Source of the DNA: Marseilla massiliensis | Lineage (GTDB): Bacteria; Bacteroidota; Bacteroidia; Bacteroidales; Bacteroidaceae | Reading direction: 5' to 3' | Length of the DNA: 64,000 nt | Assembly: GCF_016899855.1 (NCBI RefSeq) | Contig: NZ_JACJJG010000007.1 | Location: forward strand, 1-64,000 | Part shown: one piece after another, positions 26,342 through 35,230 of the stretch | Numbering within the stretch: the first letter of the stretch is position 1 | How the letters are laid out: each line of letters starts with the position of its first letter | The notes under the pieces: model-generated | The model's input: the letters and a program-made list of their open reading frames with translations, nothing else | Database searches by the model: none | Told to the model about the DNA's origin: nothing | Position numbers and translations under genes: made by a program

Positions 26342-28710
26342 CTTACGTTTATACCTTGTAATTGTTTATCCATGTTTGCGGCAGCACGGCGACCGTCACC
26401 CATGGCGAGTATTACTGTCGCGCCACCACGCACAATATCTCCACCGGCAAAAATCTCTGGACGCGAGCTTTGCATTTCTTCATTGACCACGATAGTGTTC
26501 TTTCTACCAAGCTCCAAATCCTTTACCGATTTGGGAACAAGTGGATTAGGGGATACTCCGATGGACACGATTACCTGATCAACATCTATCGTAACAGTCT
26601 TCCCTTCGACAGGTACCGGACGTCGGCGGCCTGATTCATCCGGCTCACCAAGCTCCATAACCTGCAAGATTGCTTGCTTCACGGCTCCGCTTTCGTCCGC
26701 AACATACTCTATCGGGTTATGCAAACACAAGAAGTTAACACCTTCCTCCTTAGCATGTTTCACCTCTTCGATACGTGCTGGCATTTCAGCCTCTGAACGA
26801 CGGTAAACAATCGTCACGTCCGCGCCGAGTCGTTTCGCCGTTCGGCATGAGTCCATGGCGGTATTTCCGCCACCGACAACTAAGACTTTCGTTCCTATAT
26901 TAAGAGGAGTGTCTGTCGTAGGATTTGCCGCATCCATAAGGTTTACTCGAGTCAAGTATTCGTTAGACGACATTACGTTAATCAAATTCTCACCAGGTAT
27001 ATCCATAAAATTAGGCAAACCTGCACCCGAACCGATAAAGATTCCTTTGAAACCGTTTTGCTCAAGCTGGTCTACGCTTATAGTTTTACCTATAATACAG
27101 TCTGTCTGGAAATGCACGCCCATCTTGCGCAAGTTGTCTATCTCAACGTCGACAATCTTGTTAGGAAGACGGAACTCAGGTATTCCGTACTTAAGCACAC
27201 CACCAATCTCATGCAATGCTTCAAAAACATAAACATCATATCCACGCTTTGCCATATCTCCAGCAAAACTCAATCCGGCAGGTCCCGAACCTACAACTGC
27301 AACTTTCATGCCGTTAGAAGGAGCAAGGGACGGAACGGACATATTACCGCTTTCACGCTCAAAATCCGCAGCAAAACGTTCAAGATAGCCTATAGCAACA
27401 GCCGGTTCATTCATCTTAAGATGTATACAACGACTCTCGCACTGTTTTTCTTGCGGACATACACGGCCACAAACAGCAGGAAGTGCGGATGTATTTTTCA
27501 ACACTTTTGCCGCAGCCAAGAACTGTCCTCGTTCAATATTCTTAATGAAAGACGGTATATCTATATTTACCGGGCAGCCTTCCATACAAGTTGGTTTTGC
27601 ACAATCAAGGCATCGCTTTGCCTCAATAAGAGCCATCTGCTTGGTCAGCCCCTTGTTCACCTCCTCATATCTCGTCGTTATTCTGTACTCCGGTGACAAT
27701 TCAGGCATATTCACGCGTGGTATGGACATACGCTCCTTAGGCTTCATTGATTGTCTTAACGCCTTTCGCCAGTCTGCGTTACGGTCAATAAGCAACTCAA
27801 GAGGTTCATCGGTCGGCGATACGTCCATCTTCAAATCTTCAGCAGCCATACTGCCACCTGTATTGGAATGTCCTGCATTAACGGAAGCGAGGTGTTCCTC
27901 GAAATGCTCCATCTCTTCCTGCTCTGCACGCTTAAACGTTCCCATTCGCTTAAACATCTCGTCCCAATCAACGAGAGCGCCGTCAAATTCCGGGCCGTCT
28001 ATGCACACAAATTTAGTCTTACCGCCAATTGTCAAACGGCACGCACCACACATACCGGTTCCGTCAACCATAATCGTATTAAGAGAGACATCTGTCGGAA
28101 TACCATATTTTTTTGTAAGCAGACAGCAAAACTTCATCATCACCGGAGGACCGATAGCAAAAACTTTATCGACATGCTCCTGATTAATAAGCCTCTCAAT
28201 ACCTACAGTTACGACTCCTTTCTCTCCATACGAACCGTCATCGGTCATGATTATAGTTTCATCGCTATTAGCACGAACCTCATCCTCCAGAATCACGAGT
28301 TCCTTGCTTCGCCCTGCAATAACGGACAAAACTCGATTGCCGGCAGCCTTGAGAGCCTTGACTATCGGCAACATGGGAGCTATTCCAACTCCACCTCCGG
28401 CACATACCACTGTACCGAAATTCTCTATATGCGTAGGATTACCTAAAGGACCAACCACATCAGTGATATAGTCGCCTACATTCAACGAACAAAGTTTTAT
28501 CGAAGAAAGGCCAACCTCTTGCACAACAATAGTGATAGTGCCCTTGGCTACATCTGCATCAGCAATGGTCAACGGCATACGCTCGCCATTATCACCAACC
28601 CTCACTATCACGAAATTGCCGGCCTTACGGCTTTTGGCTATTAGCGGAGCCTCAACTTCAAAGAGGAATACTTTTTCCGAAAACTGCTCCTTACGTATTA
28701 TCTTGTTCAT
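26338..28710 (-). CDS. Fused Nfn-type ferredoxin-NAD(P) transhydrogenase / GltA-like oxidoreductase
   Basis: Single 790-residue chain joining the two subunits that are separate in NfnAB or SudAB. The first 270 or so residues are a ferredoxin-NADP reductase-like FAD/NAD domain ending in a [2Fe-2S] cluster (GTGMCGACRLTIGGKTKFVC). The rest is the GltD-like half with Fe-S motifs (CLDCAKPTCMEGCPVNIDIP; CGRVCPQEKQCESRC), a FAD site (VAVVGSGPAGLSFAGDMAKRGYDV) and a NADP site (VLVVGGGNTAMDSCRTAKRLGADV). ATG 28710 is preferred over 28764, since the latter only adds residues without family similarity. Together with Rnf it can balance ferredoxin, NADH and NADPH (inference). Confidence 0.9.
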   Translation of the reverse strand: MNKIIRKEQFSEKVFLFEVEAPLIAKSRKAGNFVIVRVGDNGERMPLTIADADVAKGTITIVVQEVGLSSIKLCSLNVGDYITDVVGPLGNPTHIENFGTVVCAGGGVGIAPMLPIVKALKAAGNRVLSVIAGRSKELVILEDEVRANSDETIIMTDDGSYGEKGVVTVGIERLINQEHVDKVFAIGPPVMMKFCCLLTKKYGIPTDVSLNTIMVDGTGMCGACRLTIGGKTKFVCIDGPEFDGALVDWDEMFKRMGTFKRAEQEEMEHFEEHLASVNAGHSNTGGSMAAEDLKMDVSPTDEPLELLIDRNADWRKALRQSMKPKERMSIPRVNMPELSPEYRITTRYEEVNKGLTKQMALIEAKRCLDCAKPTCMEGCPVNIDIPSFIKNIERGQFLAAAKVLKNTSALPAVCGRVCPQEKQCESRCIHLKMNEPAVAIGYLERFAADFERESGNMSVPSLAPSNGMKVAVVGSGPAGLSFAGDMAKRGYDVYVFEALHEIGGVLKYGIPEFRLPNKIVDVEIDNLRKMGVHFQTDCIIGKTISVDQLEQNGFKGIFIGSGAGLPNFMDIPGENLINVMSSNEYLTRVNLMDAANPTTDTPLNIGTKVLVVGGGNTAMDSCRTAKRLGADVTIVYRRSEAEMPARIEEVKHAKEEGVNFLCLHNPIEYVADESGAVKQAILQVMELGEPDESGRRRPVPVEGKTVTIDVDQVIVSIGVSPNPLVPKSVKDLELGRKNTIVVNEEMQSSRPEIFAGGDIVRGGATVILAMGDGRRAAANMDKQLQGINVR

Positions 28711-28839
28711 ATATATTTTTAGTTGACGAGAAAACAAAGGAATAATCACACACGTAACGAACACACAAGGAACTCCCGTTGTCGGTTATTCCTTGTTTAT
28801 CCGTCGACATGCCACCAGCCAAATGCCTGCAAAATTATA

Positions 28840-30129
28840 TTAGAAATTCTTGTCGTCAAGCATTTCGAAGCCACAATATGGCACGAGCACTTTCGGTACC
28901 CTGATACCCTCTGGTGTCTGGTTATTCTCCATAATGGCAGCCACGATACGAGGCAAAGCCAAAGCCGAACCATTAAGAGTATGGCACAACTCTATTTTCT
29001 TGGTCTCGGAATTACGGTAACGGCATTTCAAACGGTTAGCCTGGTAACTCTCGAAGTTGCTGACCGATGATACCTCAAGCCACTTTTTCTGAGCAGCACT
29101 ATAAACTTCAAAATCATAACAAATAGCAGAAGTAAAGCTCATGTCGCCACCACAAAGGCGTAATATATGATACGGAAGCTCCAGCTTCTGGCATAAGCCT
29201 TCTACATGGGCAAGCATTTCGTCCAAAGATTTATACGAATGCTCCGGCTTGTCAATACGCACAATCTCGACCTTGTCAAACTGGTGCAGACGGTTTAGTC
29301 CACGCACATCCTTACCATACGAACCGGCTTCACGACGGAAACAAGCCGAATATGCGCAATACTTGATGGGCAAATCCTTTTCGTCAAGTATTTCGTCACG
29401 GAAAAGATTTGTCACCGGAACCTCTGCGGTAGGAATAAGATACAGGTTGTCCAAGTTACAATGATACATCTGTCCCTCCTTGTCGGGCAATTGCCCCGTA
29501 CCATACCCTGAAGCTTCATTCACTACGTACGGAGGCTGTATCTCCATATATCCGCTCTTGCGGGCCTCGTCAAGGAAGAATGCCTCAAGCGCCCTTTGCA
29601 AGCGTGCCATTTTACCTATATATACAGGGAAACCCGCACCGGTGATTTTAACACCAAGGTCAAAGTTTATAAGATTGTATTTCTTGCACAAATCCCAATG
29701 GCAGAGTGCATCCTCCGGCAAGTCAGGAATATGCCCACCTTCCTTAACAACAACATTATCTGAGGCATCCTTGCCTTCCGGTACGTCGTCATTTGGTACA
29801 TTAGGAATGGTACACAACAGCTCGGTCAAACGGTTGTGGATATCAGACAATTCGTGTTCGAGAGTCTTGGCAGCCTCCTTTAGACCGGCCACCTCAGCCT
29901 TAATCGTCGCAGCCTCGTCGGCCTTGCCTTCTTTCATGAGCTGGCCTATACGGGCAGCCATCTTCTTACCCTCCTGCAGATTCTTGTCGAGCTGCTGTTG
30001 AGTGGCACGCCTCGTCTTGTCGAGTGCCAGCACGTTTTCAATAGCCTCCCTTGCCCCGTTGAAGTGTTTTTTCTCCAATCCTTTAATTACATGTTCAGTC
30101 TCTTCACTGATAAGTTTAAGCGTAAGCAT
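28840..30129 (-). CDS. serS: Seryl-tRNA synthetase
   Basis: Class II synthetase of 429 residues. It has the N-terminal antiparallel coiled-coil arm that grips tRNA-Ser (about residues 30-105), then ITGAGFPVYIGKMARLQRALEAF, the TAEVPVTNLFRDEIL motif, motif 2 YSACFRREAGSYGKDVRGLNRLHQFDKVEIV and motif 3 TLNGSALALPRIVAAIMENNQ. Complete. A TATTTTTG -7 box lies at 30291-30298. Confidence 0.97.
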   Translation of the reverse strand: MLTLKLISEETEHVIKGLEKKHFNGAREAIENVLALDKTRRATQQQLDKNLQEGKKMAARIGQLMKEGKADEAATIKAEVAGLKEAAKTLEHELSDIHNRLTELLCTIPNVPNDDVPEGKDASDNVVVKEGGHIPDLPEDALCHWDLCKKYNLINFDLGVKITGAGFPVYIGKMARLQRALEAFFLDEARKSGYMEIQPPYVVNEASGYGTGQLPDKEGQMYHCNLDNLYLIPTAEVPVTNLFRDEILDEKDLPIKYCAYSACFRREAGSYGKDVRGLNRLHQFDKVEIVRIDKPEHSYKSLDEMLAHVEGLCQKLELPYHILRLCGGDMSFTSAICYDFEVYSAAQKKWLEVSSVSNFESYQANRLKCRYRNSETKKIELCHTLNGSALALPRIVAAIMENNQTPEGIRVPKVLVPYCGFEMLDDKNF

Positions 30130-30331
30130 ATCTTTATGTTTTAATCAAATTTTCATTATACATTAATTATAGCATACGGTGGGTATAACCTACCTAAACA
30201 TTTCCGCCATCGAAGTATTTGTAAGTCAAGCATCTCCATCAATATCATTACTGACGGTCCTGCCATATTACACACTACGTTTTCGTCCTGCAAAAATACA
30301 AAAATATTCCTTACGAGTGTACATATAACGG

Positions 30332-30369
30332 CAAAAATCCCGATTCTCGCTTGAGAATCGGGATTTTTG
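30332..30369 (-). terminator. Rho-independent terminator of rplU-rpmA
   Basis: Perfect 17-bp arms with core ATCCCGATTCTC (30332-30348 and 30353-30369) and a 4-nt loop, flanked by A and T runs. It lies 34 nt past rpmA. Confidence 0.92.
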
Positions 30370-30403
30370 TTGTTTGTTTGGAATAAATAATTAAAAACTC
30401 TTT

Positions 30404-30667
30404 TTAGGCTTCCGTCTCAGGGATTACTGATACCACGCTCTTATCCCTACGGCCTTTGTGGAAATTCACAACACCGTCAACCAGTGCGTACAACGTATCA
30501 TCCTTACCTATACCGACGTTCTTGCCAGGGTTATGCTTCGTACCACGCTGGCGAACGATAATGTTACCTGCGATACACTTCTGGCCGCCCCAGATTTTAA
30601 CGCCTAATCTTTGAGAAGCTGACTCACGTCCGTTCTTAGAACTACCTACACCTTTTTTATGTGCCAT
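30404..30667 (-). CDS. rpmA: Ribosomal protein L27
   Basis: Large-subunit protein near the peptidyl-transferase centre. The 87 residues show [28 protein letters not shown] and [25 protein letters not shown]. It begins with Met-Ala-His, so there is no cleaved N-terminal extension like that of Firmicutes. It is 18 nt after rplU, the universal rplU-rpmA pair. Confidence 0.97.
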   Translation of the reverse strand: MAHKKGVGSSKNGRESASQRLGVKIWGGQKCIAGNIIVRQRGTKHNPGKNVGIGKDDTLYALVDGVVNFHKGRRDKSVVSVIPETEA

Positions 30668-30685
30668 TTTCTGTTCCTCCTGAAT

Positions 30686-31003
30686 TTAAGCGATTACTTC
30701 CTTGATTTTTACCTCGGTGAACTGAGCGCGGTGACCGTTCTTCTTGCGGTAGTCCTTTCTGCGCTTCATCTTGAATACGATGACCTTGTCACCCTTGACA
30801 AGAGGATTCACAACCTCACACACTACTTTGGCGCCCTCTACTGTCGGCGCGCCGACTTGTACTGAACCTTCCTTGTCGACAAGCAGTACCTTGTCGAACT
30901 CAACAGCCTGGCCTTCCTCCACGTTCTTCATGTGGTGGACAAACAGCTTCTTACCAGCTTCAGCCTTGAACTGCTGACCGTTAATCTCTACAATTGCGTA
31001 CAT
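30686..31003 (-). CDS. rplU: Ribosomal protein L21
   Basis: Binds 23S rRNA domain I with L20. The product is 105 residues: [46 protein letters not shown] and the [23 protein letters not shown] signature. An open frame extends to 31054, but the family starts at the ATG at 31003. Confidence 0.97.
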   Translation of the reverse strand: MYAIVEINGQQFKAEAGKKLFVHHMKNVEEGQAVEFDKVLLVDKEGSVQVGAPTVEGAKVVCEVVNPLVKGDKVIVFKMKRRKDYRKKNGHRAQFTEVKIKEVIA

Positions 31004-31088
31004 TAATATATATGTTAAACGGGTTTTTCCGTAAGGCGTATGGCCACCTGCCACAACTTGAATCGGCCTTTGCGGACTAAATCGGCGG

Positions 31089-31120
31089 CAAAATTACAAC
31101 TTTTATTCGAAACACCCAAA
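31089..31120 (-). promoter_or_regulatory. Promoter of rplU-rpmA
   Basis: Minus-strand TTTG (31117-31120), 20 nt, TAATTTTG (31089-31096): full consensus match, giving a leader of about 80 nt. Confidence 0.78.
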
Positions 31121-31450
31121 TTTTATCAACCGAAATAATATAAGCATTAAGTAATTTTGACACGGCAAACCAAAACTTTCTATCGTTACATTCTTGTCTT
31201 AATGCCTACAGATTTACACATACAGAAATTAAGAATACAGAAATTTACTATATGCACCTATCCACAACCGATTTGCAACATGCAATTCCGAATAAAATAA
31301 TTGAATGGAATTACAAAATTTTCACGCTTACATAAACAACAAAAATGGAATGAAAAACAAAAAATCCGAAACAATTTGTCAAATTACAAATGTACACAGA
31401 AAAACTGAAAGTAGAACGGTAAAAGGACATTCTTTCGTATAACGGCATGA

Positions 31451-31604
31451 GACAAACGGCATATTGAGTAACAAAAGACGGTCAACAGAAATGTAAAAGG
31501 CCATGTTTTACAATGCGAAAGACCACTAATGACAAGCTAAAAAGCCGTCAAAAAAGCACGTTTAGGCCGTTAAAAGCATGCGTTTGGACGGCTTTTACTA
31601 ACAT
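31451..31604. repeat. 22-nt-periodic intergenic array D, seven units
   Basis: Seven contiguous units of exactly 22 nt start at 31451, 31473, 31495, 31517, 31539, 31561 and 31583. Typical unit: AAAAGGCC, 3-4 variable bases, TTTTACA, then a variable end. Units 5 and 7 contain AAAAGCCGTC (31540-31549) and GACGGCTTTT (31587-31596), which can pair. An additional unit-like AAAAGGACATTC begins out of phase at 31421. Largest array of the family in this window. Confidence 0.65.
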
Positions 31605-31628
31605 TACCGAGTACAGAATATTGCACAA

Positions 31629-31677
31629 ATAACAATGTACTACGCTTAATTTCATTGTTATCAACGCACTAGCGTTG
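31629..31677. repeat. Two adjacent small inverted repeats
   Basis: ATAACAATG (31629-31637) pairs with 31653-31661, and directly after it CAACGC (31662-31667) pairs with GCGTTG (31672-31677). With array D, these are the only structures I see in the 967-nt gene-free stretch 31004-31970, apart from the flanking promoters. Confidence 0.4.
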
Positions 31678-31906
31678 CACACTCAAAATGGAGATATTTA
31701 CGACCGGAAATTTATAAGTCGCAAAAACGCCCAGTATTTCATCCAACGAAAATCAATATGAAACCATTAGCGACAATTTTATTGCATTACGTAATATCTG
31801 CAACACGCCTCACGCAACGGGACTCATTGTACATAAAATTAGTTAAAACGTAAACTGTCGAAGCGAAAAAACAGGCATACACGGCAACCGTTTCGCCGAA
31901 AAACAT

Positions 31907-31914
31907 TATCTTTG
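31907..31914 (+). promoter_or_regulatory. -7 box upstream of the PD40 protein gene
   Basis: TATCTTTG fits TAnnTTTG and lies 57 nt before the ATG. No good TTTG at -33. Confidence 0.45.
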
Positions 31915-31970
31915 CAGATAGTCTGCGCCGCAAAAGCGCTTAACAATCAAACATTTAACAAAAACATAAT

Positions 31971-33134
31971 ATGCTGAAAACTAAATCCGTTATCCTCTCC
32001 ATACTGTTGCTCATGGCCGGTGTACAGTCACATGCCCAAGTAAAGAACAAACGCGCCAAGGGCAAGCCTAAAACAGAAATGACAGCCCAACAGGAAGCGG
32101 CCCAGGAATTATACGAAACGATGTTGCTCTCGACAGCGCAAGTAATGTTCATAGACAGCATAGTGGTTGACTCGGCAGATTTCATAAGCCGGATACCGCT
32201 CAACCGCGAGTCGGGCCGTATCGGCACCACTGCCGGCATTACAGGTGACACGGGACTGGCTGGCGGCGCTGCTTATATCAATGAATTCGGAAACAGGATA
32301 TACTTCTCAACAGTAGGTAATGACGGGCGTTACGCCTTATATTCTACGGACAAACTGGGCGGCGAATGGACTGCGGCAAGACTAATCGATGAATTCGGAA
32401 ACGAATTTGAGGACGTAAGTTATCCGTACATGATGGCAGACGGAGTGACATTGTATTTTGCGGCAAAGGGTAAGGAAAGCCTTGGCGGATACGACATTTA
32501 CGTAACTCGGTACGACACAGACTCTGCCCGCTTCTATCGTCCGGAGAATGTAGGGTTGCCATACAACTCTACAGCCAACGACTATTATTGCGCAATAGAC
32601 GAATTTGACAACATTGGATGGCTCGTGACTGACCGCCACCAGCCTGCCGGCAAGGTTTGCATATATACTTTTGTACCTGCTGATACACGCACGGCTTACG
32701 ACGTTGACGCTATTGGCGACGAAATGTTACGAAGCCTGGCCGATATCAGGTGCATTACCGACACTTGGACCGACAATGCCAAATTGCAGGCTGCACGCAA
32801 CCGAGTGAAAAACCTGCAAACAAGAAATACGGACATCAGCACGAACCGCATATCGTTCGTTGTCAACGACAACACCGTATATAATGATATCAACGATTTC
32901 AAATCACCCACCAACCGTGAACGCTTCGGAAAGCTACAGCAAATGAAAACAACGGCCAGAAATATGGATGAAAAGCTTGAAGCACTGCGCCGTACATATT
33001 CCACAAGTAACGCAACAAAAAAAAAACGGTTAGCCGACAACATCATGACAGCCGAAAAACAGCTTGAGCACCTTGATGCGCAAATACATGAAATGGAAAA
33101 GGAAATACGAAACGCTGAAAACCTGAGCATGTGA
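31971..33134 (+). CDS. Secreted PD40 beta-propeller repeat protein with C-terminal coiled coil
   Basis: Exported protein of 387 residues. A signal peptide (about 1-22, ending HAQ) precedes repeats of the WD40-like/TolB-like PD40 kind: FGNRIYFSTVGNDGRYALYSTDKLGGEW and ADGVTLYFAAKGKESLGGYDIYVTRYD are typical blades. Residues about 310-387 are highly charged heptad-like helices (MDEKLEALRRTYS onward), likely a coiled coil. Similar proteins occur in Bacteroidetes cell envelopes, but no specific role can be read from the sequence. Confidence 0.82.
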   Translation: MLKTKSVILSILLLMAGVQSHAQVKNKRAKGKPKTEMTAQQEAAQELYETMLLSTAQVMFIDSIVVDSADFISRIPLNRESGRIGTTAGITGDTGLAGGAAYINEFGNRIYFSTVGNDGRYALYSTDKLGGEWTAARLIDEFGNEFEDVSYPYMMADGVTLYFAAKGKESLGGYDIYVTRYDTDSARFYRPENVGLPYNSTANDYYCAIDEFDNIGWLVTDRHQPAGKVCIYTFVPADTRTAYDVDAIGDEMLRSLADIRCITDTWTDNAKLQAARNRVKNLQTRNTDISTNRISFVVNDNTVYNDINDFKSPTNRERFGKLQQMKTTARNMDEKLEALRRTYSTSNATKKKRLADNIMTAEKQLEHLDAQIHEMEKEIRNAENLSM

Positions 33135-33287
33135 AAACACGGTCGCTTCCTACATTAATAAAAAACGCGACAAGGAATAGGCGGATAGCTGCATTTCTAA
33201 TCCATCATTACGCTCTGCAGGCGTGAATAAATGACATAGGATTGTTGCTTCAATCCTCTATTTATAAACTCATAAACCAATAAAACT

Positions 33288-34169
33288 ATGGTAAAAAGAT
33301 ATTTCGCCGAATCAGAACTGATAATCAATCCTGACGGCAGCGTGTTCCACCTGCATGTGAAACCGGAATACTTGGCCGACAAAATAATCCTCGTAGGTGA
33401 CCCGGGGCGCGTAAACCTTGTAGCCTCACATTTCGAGACGAAAGAATGCGAAGTGGAGAGTCGCGAGTTCCACACTGTAACCGGACGTTACAACGGCAAA
33501 CGCATAACCGTAACGTCGACAGGTATCGGCTGTGACAATATCGACATAGTAATAAATGAAATGGACGCCCTTGCCAACATAGATTTCAACACACGCACGG
33601 AAAAAGACACATTACGCCAACTGGAAATAGTGCGCATTGGCACTTGCGGCGGACTACAGCCATACACGCCTGAAGGTACGTTCATTTGTTCGGTCAAGTC
33701 GGTAGGTTTTGACGGATTGCTGAATTTCTATGAAGGGCGCAACGCTGTATGTGACCTGCCAATGGAGCGTGCCCTGCTTAACCACCTTGGCTGGACTGGC
33801 AACATCTGCGCACCTGCGCCATACGTCGTAGACGCCGATGCCGAACTCGTTGACCGTATAGCCGACAACGATATGGTGCGCGGCGTGACGGTAGCATGCG
33901 GCGGTTTCTTTGGACCACAAGGCCGACAGCTGCGCATTCCGTTAGCCGACCCAAAACAGAACGAGAAGATTGAGAAATTCGAATATAACGGAATGAAAAT
34001 CACCAACTTCGAGATGGAAAGTTCTGCACTCGCAGGACTGGCACGTCTTATGGGACACAAGGCTACTACATGCTGCATGGTAATAGCTAACCGTGTGACA
34101 CAAAAAAGTGACACAGGATATAAAAATCACATAGACAACTTGATAAAACTTGTTCTCGACAGAATATAA
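33288..34169 (+). CDS. udp: Nucleoside phosphorylase, uridine phosphorylase type
   Basis: Phosphorolysis of uridine (or related nucleoside) to base and ribose-1-phosphate. The 293 residues have the phosphate-binding LVGDPGRVNLVA region, VTSTGIGCDNIDIVINE, IVRIGTCGGLQ and the substrate-binding KITNFEMESSALAGLARLMGHKA. It belongs to the PNP/UDP phosphorylase superfamily; length and the MESS motif favour uridine phosphorylase. The hydrolase gene follows after 6 nt. Confidence 0.88.
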   Translation: MVKRYFAESELIINPDGSVFHLHVKPEYLADKIILVGDPGRVNLVASHFETKECEVESREFHTVTGRYNGKRITVTSTGIGCDNIDIVINEMDALANIDFNTRTEKDTLRQLEIVRIGTCGGLQPYTPEGTFICSVKSVGFDGLLNFYEGRNAVCDLPMERALLNHLGWTGNICAPAPYVVDADAELVDRIADNDMVRGVTVACGGFFGPQGRQLRIPLADPKQNEKIEKFEYNGMKITNFEMESSALAGLARLMGHKATTCCMVIANRVTQKSDTGYKNHIDNLIKLVLDRI

Positions 34170-34175
34170 CATGAA

Positions 34176-35000
34176 ATGAAAAGACATATCATATTACTAA
34201 TATTCGCATTGTGCGCAATGCATCAGACTTTCGCACAATACGATTTTCTACGCCCGGTAAAAGACTCAATACCGGGCGGTTATGATTTCTGGATTTACAC
34301 TCCGCAGGATTATTACTACTCGTACGACAGTACACCGGTTATTATCTTCCTGCATGGCCGCAGCCTATGCGGCAACAACCTGAACAGGGTAAAACGTTAC
34401 GGACCGCTGGACGCCATAGTAAAGGGACGCCAAATAGAGGCTCTTGTAATAGTTCCGCAAAATCCTGGAGGAGCATGGAATCCAAAGAAAATCAACGATG
34501 TACTCGAATGGACAAAAAAACATTATGCCATGGACTCCACACGCGTATATGTCATGGGCATGAGCCTCGGAGGCTATGGTACACTTGACTTCGCCGCTAC
34601 ATATCCAGACAAAATAGCAGCAGCAATGGCTTTGTGTGGTGGTTGCTCATATAACGACGTCAGCGGACTTGGAAAACTTCCTTTATGGATAATGCACGGA
34701 ACAGCTGACCGTGCCGTTCCTATAAAGTATTCAAAAGTAGTTGTCGAGTCATTGCAAAGAGACGGAAACGACAAACGCCTGAGATTCACGTGGATGAAAG
34801 GTGCATCCCACGGCGCATTGGCAAGAATATTTTATCTGAAAAAAACATACGAATGGCTGTTTTCGCATTCACTGCTTGATAAAGAACGAATGGTTAACAC
34901 TGAAATAAACATTGACAAAAGCGATTTATCAGACGCCTATGACGACATGATAACAGGAGCTCCGGATCCTGAAATCATTTACGACAAGACCATTTACTAA
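34176..35000 (+). CDS. Secreted alpha/beta hydrolase (esterase or peptidase-like)
   Basis: Product of 274 residues with a signal peptide (about 1-20, ending FAQ). The fold is alpha/beta hydrolase: oxyanion region VIIFLHGRSLCG, nucleophile elbow VMGMSLGGYG with the catalytic Ser, the acid in MHGTADRAVP and His in KGASHG. Closest in style to the phospholipase/carboxylesterase and predicted-peptidase group (LpqC/XynE-like). Substrate unknown. It follows the phosphorylase after 6 nt and a strong terminator lies about 155 nt downstream. Confidence 0.82.
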   Translation: MKRHIILLIFALCAMHQTFAQYDFLRPVKDSIPGGYDFWIYTPQDYYYSYDSTPVIIFLHGRSLCGNNLNRVKRYGPLDAIVKGRQIEALVIVPQNPGGAWNPKKINDVLEWTKKHYAMDSTRVYVMGMSLGGYGTLDFAATYPDKIAAAMALCGGCSYNDVSGLGKLPLWIMHGTADRAVPIKYSKVVVESLQRDGNDKRLRFTWMKGASHGALARIFYLKKTYEWLFSHSLLDKERMVNTEINIDKSDLSDAYDDMITGAPDPEIIYDKTIY

Positions 35001-35155
35001 GCGGCATGATGCGTATTGAAATTAACAAGATGTAAATTTTATTACAAGAACGGATATAAAAGAATTTTTATCAATAATAAATACATCGTAAACAGACAGG
35101 AGACAACAGTTTATCGGAATTTTATTTCTTTGATTTTCATAAGGCACTTATTACC

Positions 35156-35225
35156 ATTAAGTATATTAAACAACAAAAAAGCACGCTAGGATTTGCGTGC
35201 TTTTTTGTTGTTTAATATACTTAAT
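35156..35225. terminator. Bidirectional terminator with 31-bp perfect stem
   Basis: Arms 35156-35186 and 35195-35225 are perfect complements with an 8-nt loop; the core is AAAAAAGCACGC/GCGTGCTTTTTT, so T runs exist on both strands. It sits between the convergent hydrolase and PpiD-like genes. The outer 15 bp beyond the classical core are unusually long. Confidence 0.9.
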
Positions 35226-35230
35226 TACAA

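Noticed and set aside
27545-28183. Plus-strand open frame of 212 codons
   Set aside because: It is antisense to the fused Nfn-type gene, whose Fe-S and nucleotide motifs are clearly on the minus strand.
31451-31604. CRISPR array
   Set aside because: Units have no constant repeat of 24-36 nt separated by unique spacers, every 22-nt unit varies throughout, and there are no cas genes in the window.
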